The translations under genes and the position numbers were made by a program. Below are positions 1 through 5,201 of a stretch of 5,529 bases of DNA, piece after piece. The DNA is from Acidobacteriota bacterium (GTDB lineage: Bacteria > Acidobacteriota > Terriglobia > Acidiferrales > UBA7541), in assembly GCA_003131705.1 (NCBI GenBank), contig PKUY01000386.1, forward strand, positions 27,998 through 33,526, given 5' to 3'. Each line of letters begins with the position of its first letter. The first letter of the stretch is position 1. The notes under the pieces were generated by a model. That model saw only the letters and a list, made by a program, of their open reading frames with translations. It made no database searches and was not told where the DNA came from.

Positions 1-1
1 G

Positions 2-364
2 CTGGTGCCCGTGGGCAAACAAGCCCTCGCGGCCGTACAGCAGTATCTCCGCATGTCGCGCCCGACGCTGCTGTGCGGCGCGTCCTCTCCGTATCTCTTC
101 CTCAATCAGAAAGGCAGGAAGGTCGGTCGCATCACATTCTGGAAAGTACTCGGAGACTATGGGCGCAAGGCAGGACTGAGGAAAGCTCTCACGCCTCATA
201 TGCTGCGGCACAGTTTCGCGACGCATCTGCTCGACCGGGGTGCCGATCTCCGCTCCGTGCAAATGATGCTGGGCCATTCGGATATCTCGACGACGCAGAT
301 TTACACCCACGTCGTCGAGGAGCGTTTGAAGCAGGTGTATAAGGCGCACCACCCGCGCGCTTGA
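2..364 (+). CDS. xerD: Site-specific tyrosine recombinase XerD, C-terminal part (5' end outside window)
   Basis: XerD acts with XerC at the chromosomal dif site to resolve chromosome dimers at division, in the cytoplasm at the septum. The reading frame is open from the window edge, so the start is missing; the GTG at position 5 is an internal Val codon. About 120 residues remain, covering the end of the catalytic domain. Counting from that GTG as residue 1, the visible active-site residues are H65 and R68 (in [14 protein letters not shown]), H91 (in LGH) and the nucleophile Y100 (in TQIYTHV). Their mutual spacing, and the 19 residues after the Tyr, equal those of E. coli XerD (H244, R247, H270, Y279, 298 aa). 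The HHPRA ending is typical of XerD rather than XerC. The catalytic Arg and Lys of the N-terminal half lie outside. It is followed after 35 nt by a co-directional nucleotidyltransferase gene. A phage integrase is unlikely given this identity. Confidence 0.93.
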   Translation: MVPVGKQALAAVQQYLRMSRPTLLCGASSPYLFLNQKGRKVGRITFWKVLGDYGRKAGLRKALTPHMLRHSFATHLLDRGADLRSVQMMLGHSDISTTQIYTHVVEERLKQVYKAHHPRA

Positions 365-382
365 ATGATTTCCGGGACGATT

Positions 383-390
383 AGGAGGAG
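383..390 (+). promoter_or_regulatory. Ribosome binding site of the nucleotidyltransferase gene
   Basis: AGGAGGAG lies 9 nt before the ATG at 400 and is a near-perfect Shine-Dalgarno. It favours ATG 400 over the in-frame ATG at 412. No convincing promoter is seen in the 35-nt gap after xerD, so this gene is probably read from an upstream promoter. Confidence 0.8.
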
Positions 391-399
391 CACCACTTC

Positions 400-1992
400 A
401 TGCCCGATTACATGTACCTGTTGGAAAGCAGACTCTCTCCCGAACAGAGGGCCGCTCTCGAAAGAGTGCAAGAGCTCGCGCGGTCGCAGGACCTGAATGT
501 TTACCTGACGGGCGGCGCGATTCGCGACCTGATCTCCGGCCAGCCGATTCGCGACCTCGACTTCACTGTGGAAGGCAATCCGGTTCGCATCGTGCGGGAG
601 CTCGAAAAGGGCGGCGCGAAGGTTACCTGGGAGAACGAGAAGTTGCGCCACTACGAGATGATCTTCGCGGGCGACGCGGACGGTTCCATCTCCGCCGCGC
701 GTGACGACGTCTACGACCATCCCGGCGCGAAGCCTGACCACCGTTTCGCCGGCATTATGGAAGATCTGCGACGCCGCGATTTTTCAATCAATGCCATCGC
801 CGTCTCGCTCAACGCGCAGTCGCGCGGATTGCTTCTCGATCCGACGAACGGTCTCGCCGATCTCGAGCGGCAGGAAGTACGCGCGCTGTCGATACACGCA
901 TTCACGAATCAGCCCGTGCGCCTGATTCGCATCCTGCGTTACTGCGGGCGTATGGGATGCAAAATGGAATCGCGGACTCAGGAATGGTTCGAACTCGCCA
1001 TGGAGCGCGGCCTGCACGAAAACATTGAAGGCGCCGATGCTGGCGACGAGATCCGTTCGCTCGCCCGCGATGACAATCCCGTGGCAACGCTCAAGCAGTG
1101 GGAAGCACGGGAACTCCTGGCCGCGATTCATCCTCACTTGCAGCGCCGCAAGCCCGATTACGACAGCCTCAACAAACTCGCACGTGTGCGATCCAACTTT
1201 CTTTCCGCCGGAATACGCACCCGCTCTCATTTAGCCGTGACGAACTACATTCTCGGCCGCCTGAACCCACGCGAAAAAGCTGCAGCACTGCGCCGCCTGG
1301 AATTTCGTTCCTCGGAAGTGGATGCCATCGCCCATCTGATTCCGGAAGCGCAGAAAGTCGTGAAAATGCTGAAAGGCCGGAAAACAAATTCGGCTCGCGA
1401 CGCCTATTTCTATCTTGCTTCGGTGCCGCCCGAGATTCTGGCGTTCATCGAAGTCGAAATGCCAAACCCGCGCGCGGTTTCGAAGATTCGCAGCTACCTT
1501 CAGAAGTGGCGCCCGATACGCCTCGCTCTTCCGTTAGGCGAACTCGACTCGCTCGGAATTCCGCGCGGGCCGAAATTCGACAAGATCGTCGAACAGATCT
1601 TTGAGATGCAGTTGCGCGGCAAGGCTCGTTCGCCGGAAGACCGCACAAAAGCCCTCCGCACGCTTGCTGGAATCAAAGAGGAGCCGAAGAAAAAGGAGGA
1701 AAAGGAAAAAGACAAGAAGAAACAGCCGGGAAAGGAACACCCTCCCCCGCCGAAGGCGCCCGAGGCAAAGCAGCGCGGTAAGACAGCGCCGGAAGCCGCT
1801 GCGAAAGCCGCGCCACCGGCAAGAGCTGCCGAGAGCGAAAACAAGCCGCGACTTTCAGCGGCCGCGGCCATCGGAGCAAAAGCGCAGGCGAAGCATGACA
1901 GCGCAGCCGGTGCGGACGGCGCGGCGCAAAAACCCGCGCGTGGCGCAAGCCCCAAGAAGTCGCGTCCCGCGAAAAAATCGCGCGGCAAATAA
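400..1992 (+). CDS. Class II CCA-adding enzyme / poly(A) polymerase-type nucleotidyltransferase
   Basis: This family adds CCA (or CC or A) to tRNA 3' ends, or poly(A) to RNA, without a template, in the cytoplasm. The 530-residue product has the PolyA_pol head: GGAIRD at 38-43, catalytic DLD at 52-54, RRRDFSINA at 124-132 (ribose recognition) and DPTNGLADL at 147-155. The nucleotide-selecting motif, normally EDxxR, reads NQPVR at 170-174, although the following RLIRILR segment is normal. A helical RNA-binding region follows, ending with a GIPRGPKF segment (386-393) and a QLRGKARSPED stretch like the C-terminal domain of CCA enzymes. No HD phosphohydrolase domain is seen. From about residue 424 a tail of some 107 residues is rich in Lys/Glu, then Ala/Pro/Lys, and is surely disordered. 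The roughly 424-residue core is normal for the family. Family membership is certain; CCA-adding, A-adding or poly(A) activity cannot be decided by eye, so no symbol is given. Confidence 0.9.
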   Translation: MPDYMYLLESRLSPEQRAALERVQELARSQDLNVYLTGGAIRDLISGQPIRDLDFTVEGNPVRIVRELEKGGAKVTWENEKLRHYEMIFAGDADGSISAARDDVYDHPGAKPDHRFAGIMEDLRRRDFSINAIAVSLNAQSRGLLLDPTNGLADLERQEVRALSIHAFTNQPVRLIRILRYCGRMGCKMESRTQEWFELAMERGLHENIEGADAGDEIRSLARDDNPVATLKQWEARELLAAIHPHLQRRKPDYDSLNKLARVRSNFLSAGIRTRSHLAVTNYILGRLNPREKAAALRRLEFRSSEVDAIAHLIPEAQKVVKMLKGRKTNSARDAYFYLASVPPEILAFIEVEMPNPRAVSKIRSYLQKWRPIRLALPLGELDSLGIPRGPKFDKIVEQIFEMQLRGKARSPEDRTKALRTLAGIKEEPKKKEEKEKDKKKQPGKEHPPPPKAPEAKQRGKTAPEAAAKAAPPARAAESENKPRLSAAAAIGAKAQAKHDSAAGADGAAQKPARGASPKKSRPAKKSRGK

Positions 1993-2049
1993 TTCGGCCC
2001 GGAATATATCTTCGTTGAGCCTTTCACCGACGGGGACGCACTGAGGACA

Positions 2050-2550
2050 TTGCCCAGTAAGCTCACCACCGGTTCTATAATTTTGAATCGCCAGCGCCGT
2101 ATGCGCGTTCCCGTGCCGGCGCTTGAGAAGTTTCTCGCACGCGCGTGCCGCACGCTTCGCCTGCCCGGTGGGTCGTTTACTGTCTGCCTCGTCTCGGACG
2201 CCGAAATCTCGCGCTGGAATGCCGCCTATCGCGGCAAACAGGGTGCGACGGATGTGCTGTCGTTCCCCGCGAACGGGAAGCGGACGATCGGCCGGAAAAC
2301 ATCCTCGCGCAAGAGCCGCAAAAACGTCCCGATTCCCTTCTCTCCTCGTGATTCTTACATCGGCGATATCGCCATCGCTCCGGCGGTCGCGCGTCGTAAC
2401 GCGAAAACATTTGGCCACGCGTTCGAAGACGAGATACGCATTCTGTTGCTTCATGGCATGCTTCACCTGATGGGTTACGATCACGAAACCGACACGGGTC
2501 AGATGGACCGGCGCGAGCGGCGTCTTCGGCGCGTTCTGGGGCTGGCTTAG
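2050..2550 (+). CDS. ybeY: YbeY, endoribonuclease / 16S rRNA maturation factor
   Basis: YbeY is a single-domain, zinc-dependent endoribonuclease involved in 16S rRNA 3' maturation and late 30S quality control. The signature HGMLHLMGYDH is at residues 135-145 (zinc ligands H135, H139, H145), preceded by YRGKQGATDVLSFP at 60-73 and GDIAIAP at 105-111. The N-terminal LNRQRRMRV segment belongs to the conserved fold, so the start must lie before it. That rules out ATG 2101. TTG 2050 has a GAGG (2043-2046) only 3 nt upstream, so the start is uncertain; TTG 2083 or ATT 2080 are alternatives without a visible Shine-Dalgarno. Between SFP and GDIAIAP there is a loop of about 30 residues rich in Lys/Arg, clearly longer than in E. 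coli YbeY. The gene lies 57 nt after the nucleotidyltransferase and 1 nt before the CBS-domain gene, as in conserved ybeY-corC neighbourhoods. Confidence 0.95.
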   Translation: MPSKLTTGSIILNRQRRMRVPVPALEKFLARACRTLRLPGGSFTVCLVSDAEISRWNAAYRGKQGATDVLSFPANGKRTIGRKTSSRKSRKNVPIPFSPRDSYIGDIAIAPAVARRNAKTFGHAFEDEIRILLLHGMLHLMGYDHETDTGQMDRRERRLRRVLGLA

Positions 2551-2551
2551 C

Positions 2552-3841
2552 ATGGAAATGTTTCTTTACTCGCTGGGCGTCGTCGCGCTGACGGGGGGGC
2601 TTGTCGTCATCTCGTATCTGGATCGCGTGTACCGGGAGCTCGGCCGCATGTCGATCGGTCGCATCCACGATCACCTCGACATTTTCGAAGCGGAAATTGA
2701 GCCGCGTTTTAAGCTGGAGCGGACTCGCGCGGCGCTCGCTTTCAACTTGCTCGCGCGTCTATGGCTTGTTCTTGTCGCCACGATCACCGCGCTCGGAGTT
2801 GTTTTCTTCGTTCCGGGCAGGTGGGAGGACGCGCTGGAAGTTGCTCTACTGCTCGGCGCGGAGGTTGTTATTGCGATGCAGCTTCTGCCGATCGTGCTGC
2901 TGGCAGGGACGCGAGGGCTCTGGATTTCGCCCCTGGTCCCGGTAGTGCGCTTCTTCCTTTGGTTCATCTGGCCCATCAACGCGGTGGTCGATCTAGTGGT
3001 CTCCGTGCTGCGGCTGTCGGAAGATGAAACCAGCGCGCCCGTCACGGAGCAGCAAGCCATCGAAGCTCTCGTTGACGCGGCCACCGAGGAAGGAATCATC
3101 GAGCAGGACGAAGCGCGCTTGATCGAGCAAGTCGTCGAATTCGGCGACAAGCGCGTGCGCGACGTGATGACTCCGCGACCAGAAGTCGTCGCCATTCCGG
3201 CCAGAGCCACGCTTGAGGAATTTCGCCGGCGTGTGATCGAAACTAAGTTCTCCCGTCTGCCGGCTTACGAGAAATCGCTCGACGACATCGCCGGCATCGT
3301 GATGGCGCGCGACATGCTCGAAGTTCCCGACCGCGACGCCTCACGCCGCACTGTGCGCGAGCTGATGCGCCCGGCTCTGTTCGTTCCAGAGATGAAATTC
3401 GGCTCCGAGCTGCTGAAAGAGATGCAGCGCAAGAACCAGCAAATGGCGGTGGTGATCGACGAATATGGGCTACTGGCGGGCGTCGTCACAATCGAGGATC
3501 TGGTCGAGGAAATTATCGGCGAAATTGGTGAGGAAGATCGCCGTCCGGCGCCTGACGTGATTCGCGAGGGGGGCGGCGCGATGCTCCTGCGCGGGAGCGT
3601 GCCCGTGGACAAAATCGGAGAGCTATTCGGCCTGCAACTCCACGCGGCCGCGCAACATTCGAACGCTACCACGATCGCGGGGTTGTTGAACGGCGTCGCG
3701 GGGCACGTCCCGCGAACCGGCGAGGTAGTCGAATTCGACGGCCTGCGCTTCGAGGTCATCGAAGCGAACCAGCGCAAAGTTCTGCGCGTCCGCGCACGCC
3801 GCACCGCCGCAGAATCCGCAGCTTCCGCCCGCACGGTGTAA
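2552..3841 (+). CDS. Membrane-anchored CBS-pair / CorC-HlyC family protein (divergent CNNM/DUF21 N-terminus)
   Basis: The 429-residue protein has the layout of the hemolysin C/CorC family, often annotated as hemolysin or Mg2+/Co2+ efflux protein. Hydrophobic segments lie near residues 3-22, 63-88, 96-119 and 126-152. A CBS pair follows: the first repeat around 202-260 (RDVMTPRPEVVAIP) and the second around 268-326 (VIDEYGLLAGVVTIEDLVEEIIGEI region), which in relatives binds adenine nucleotides. A CorC_HlyC domain at about 343-415 contains RGSVPVDKIGELFGL and TGEVVEFDGLRFEV. The membrane part resembles CNNM/DUF21 only loosely: where relatives have a GE-x-x-PK type motif, this one reads MQLLPI (109-114). 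The E. coli partner of YbeY (YbeX/CorC) lacks the membrane domain, so this is the full-length type. ATG 2552 follows the ybeY stop by 1 nt with GGGG at 2538-2541, suggesting coupled translation. Transport activity is not shown; a role in ion homeostasis or ribosome maintenance is inferred from family and context. No terminator is visible after the stop. Confidence 0.88.
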   Translation: MEMFLYSLGVVALTGGLVVISYLDRVYRELGRMSIGRIHDHLDIFEAEIEPRFKLERTRAALAFNLLARLWLVLVATITALGVVFFVPGRWEDALEVALLLGAEVVIAMQLLPIVLLAGTRGLWISPLVPVVRFFLWFIWPINAVVDLVVSVLRLSEDETSAPVTEQQAIEALVDAATEEGIIEQDEARLIEQVVEFGDKRVRDVMTPRPEVVAIPARATLEEFRRRVIETKFSRLPAYEKSLDDIAGIVMARDMLEVPDRDASRRTVRELMRPALFVPEMKFGSELLKEMQRKNQQMAVVIDEYGLLAGVVTIEDLVEEIIGEIGEEDRRPAPDVIREGGGAMLLRGSVPVDKIGELFGLQLHAAAQHSNATTIAGLLNGVAGHVPRTGEVVEFDGLRFEVIEANQRKVLRVRARRTAAESAASARTV

Positions 3842-3862
3842 ATTCCTCTTTCGATTTCTTCC

Positions 3863-5038
3863 CTACCTCGCGGGATTCAGCATGAGAGTAATTTCCGAAC
3901 CGGATGGGATATCCACTTCTTGTTTAGCCATGCCCCAGATGGAAAGTTCGGCGGGGATCTTTCTAGCCTCGAAGTCGGGCTGGATGTATGTTTGCACGGT
4001 GTAATGGCCTGGAGGAACGTAACCCGCAAGGGAGACTCCGGTTTCGCCGTCGTACCTCATCAAGTGATAAGCCAGCGAATCTTGATCCGGACTGTCAATC
4101 GCAACACCGAGGTTATTTAGCGGCACGGGACTCCCATCCGAGGTTACAACGCGAATTCTAACGGTGTAGAGATTTTCCTCCCGCGCGGTGAAATGAAGAC
4201 CAGATAAATGCTCTCCTGCTCGAACCTCTGTGACAGCTGCGGCCAAGTGCGTTCCCACCCCCGGGTAAAACCCCATCCAGCGGGAGCCTTTGTCATAGTC
4301 TATCTTCTCGGCAGTGAGTATGTATTTGCCGGGAACGATGGAATCAACGCAGAATCTGCCGTCTTTCTTGGAAAGGTTTGAATCTGTTGCGACCCTGGGA
4401 GGAAGGGGCTCGCCGCGCAGCTGCATCACAGCTACCGAGGCTTCGCCTAGAGGAGTGCCGTCCGACTTAGTCACGCGCCCGCACGCCGTGCCGTACCACT
4501 TGGCTTCCACTTTATAGGAATAGGCCTCCCAACTCAGAAGGTCCTCTGTCGTAGGCTTTTCTCCGCGTAGATATCGAAGGTCGGGTCCGGATTGATCGAT
4601 GGGCGCGGTGCCACTGCAAATACTCGTGTAAAGGTCTCCAGATTCGTTTCGGTCCGCGTAAATGAGATACTTTTCTTCGGTGTCAAAATCAAGACCGCAA
4701 TCACCGAGACCCACGCCCGTCAAAACGATCACATCCCCGGATGCTTGCCCCCGATAAGCACGGAGAACCCGAACGGAAACCGACCGGTATTGGCCCCTCA
4801 TGGTCATCGACAAGGTCCCGGCAGGCGATCCTCCGAATCCCGTTTTGATTTCTTGTTTTTCGACAAGCCCCTCGAAGACAATCTTTCCTGAATTCGACCC
4901 AGAGCTGTGGGAGACGGCAATTTCCCTCACCGTGTTTCCCTCATTGCCTAGACTGCAAATGCAAGCCGAAGTCGCTCGGGCCACGAGCATCAGCCCCACA
5001 ACAGCAGCGAGGAATAGAAATGCGCGTCGTCTTACCAT
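3863..5038 (-). CDS. Secreted NTR/TIMP-like protein with carboxypeptidase-regulatory-like domains
   Basis: Function is unknown; the domains are readable. ATG 5038 is chosen because it starts a classic signal peptide (VRRR, then a hydrophobic stretch to V19, cleavage predicted after TSA25) and has GGAG 10 nt upstream. An in-frame ATG at 5059 and a GTG at 5122 would add residues before the signal peptide and are less likely. The 391-residue product begins its mature part with C26-I-C28. Residues 26-160 resemble the NTR/TIMP fold, with a VFEG strand, a VRVLRAYRG strand, DCGLDF (C114), YLIYADR and TSICSGT (C141). Residues 186-285 (CGRVTKSDGTPLGEASV ... GKYILTAEK) look like a carboxypeptidase-regulatory-like domain, with C186 and C230. 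Residues 290-391 form another beta-rich module (SDGSPVPLNNLGV, VPPGHYTVQ). All six cysteines of the mature protein could pair. It is convergent with the CBS-domain gene (21 bp between stops) and divergent from a tannase-family gene. Its GC content is lower than that of its neighbours. A lipoprotein is possible but less likely, because R21 sits at -5 of Cys26. Confidence 0.75.
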   Translation of the reverse strand: MVRRRAFLFLAAVVGLMLVARATSACICSLGNEGNTVREIAVSHSSGSNSGKIVFEGLVEKQEIKTGFGGSPAGTLSMTMRGQYRSVSVRVLRAYRGQASGDVIVLTGVGLGDCGLDFDTEEKYLIYADRNESGDLYTSICSGTAPIDQSGPDLRYLRGEKPTTEDLLSWEAYSYKVEAKWYGTACGRVTKSDGTPLGEASVAVMQLRGEPLPPRVATDSNLSKKDGRFCVDSIVPGKYILTAEKIDYDKGSRWMGFYPGVGTHLAAAVTEVRAGEHLSGLHFTAREENLYTVRIRVVTSDGSPVPLNNLGVAIDSPDQDSLAYHLMRYDGETGVSLAGYVPPGHYTVQTYIQPDFEARKIPAELSIWGMAKQEVDIPSGSEITLMLNPAR

Positions 5039-5042
5039 GCCG

Positions 5043-5110
5043 TTTAGACTCCATAGCATTAGTTTCAGTTCCCATGTAACTTCAGCCGCTTCAGGTGCGT
5101 GGAGTCTGAA
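5043..5110 (-). repeat. Inverted repeat enclosing the leader of the NTR-like gene
   Basis: AGACTCCA at 5046-5053 is the exact reverse complement of TGGAGTCT at 5100-5107. Two further A-T pairs lie beyond one mismatch on each side, giving outer limits of 5043 and 5110. In the minus-strand transcript one arm contains the GGAG (5049-5052) that serves ATG 5038, so a folded leader could hide the ribosome binding site. The loop is 46 nt, which weakens the stem, and an 8-bp match could arise by chance here. Confidence 0.35.
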
Positions 5111-5115
5111 CAAGA

Positions 5116-5144
5116 TTGACACTTCCTACGGTGCGTCACATACT
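5116..5144 (+). promoter_or_regulatory. Predicted sigma70-type promoter of the tannase-family gene
   Basis: A consensus -35 box TTGACA (5116-5121) is followed after exactly 17 bp by CATACT (5139-5144), which matches TATAAT at four positions including the key second A and last T. Transcription would start near 5151, leaving a leader of about 50 nt before GTG 5202. This is the best promoter-like sequence I found in the window. I found no equally good promoter for the opposite gene in the 163-bp divergent region. Confidence 0.55.
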
Positions 5145-5151
5145 CACGCAC
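5131..5151. promoter_or_regulatory. Putative operator: dyad centred on the -10 box
   Basis: GTGCGT (5131-5136) and ACGCAC (5146-5151) are perfect 6-bp inverted arms separated by 9 bp, and the centre of symmetry (5141) falls inside the predicted -10 box. The heptamer GGTGCGT occurs at 5130-5136 and again at 5094-5100, upstream of the -35 box, 36 bp away in the same orientation. A dimeric repressor covering the promoter, with an auxiliary half-site, would explain this layout. No regulator gene is in the window. Confidence 0.4.
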
Positions 5152-5188
5152 GTTTCAACGCTGCCCCGTTTTTATTCTTAAATCGCGC

Positions 5189-5194
5189 GAGGAG
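5189..5194 (+). promoter_or_regulatory. Ribosome binding site of the tannase-family gene
   Basis: GAGGAG ends 7 nt before GTG 5202, which is ideal spacing, and it fixes this GTG as the start of the signal-peptide-bearing frame. The later in-frame ATG at 5250 would cut the signal peptide in its hydrophobic core. Confidence 0.8.
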
Positions 5195-5201
5195 AATCGC
5201 C

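Noticed and set aside
2..364. Integrase of a mobile element at the left edge
   Set aside because: Active-site spacing and the HHPRA ending match chromosomal XerD, and the neighbours are housekeeping genes with no attachment-site repeats in view.
301..741. Minus-strand open frame of 146 codons opposite xerD and the nucleotidyltransferase
   Set aside because: It lies opposite two strongly recognised genes, shows no domain, and is expected from GC-rich codon bias.
1601..2044. Frame +1 open stretch through the nucleotidyltransferase tail, and the purine-rich AAGGAGG tract at 1693-1699 as a possible programmed frameshift or internal start
   Set aside because: There is no proper slippery heptamer in frame, no start codon at the right distance from the AAGGAGG, and the product is an Arg-rich shadow of the Lys/Ala-rich tail.
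1993..2049. AT-rich TATATC (2005-2010) as a promoter -10 box for ybeY
   Set aside because: No acceptable -35 box lies 16-18 bp upstream; cotranscription from upstream is simpler.
1500..2553. Two long minus-strand frames (1500-2153 and 1855-2553)
   Set aside because: Both are antisense to the nucleotidyltransferase and ybeY; their composition mirrors the coding strand and no family is recognisable.
2671..3834. Minus-strand frames opposite the CBS-domain gene
   Set aside because: Ser/Thr/Arg-rich shadows of a well-supported gene.
3842..3890. Bidirectional terminator between the convergent stops
   Set aside because: Only a 4-bp TCCC/GGGA stem with an 8-nt loop is found near 3861-3876, without a T-tract in either direction.
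5039..5122. Longer version of the NTR-like protein starting at GTG 5122 or ATG 5059
   Set aside because: The added residues precede a textbook signal peptide, AGGA sits too close to the GTG, and ATG 5038 has a better spaced GGAG.
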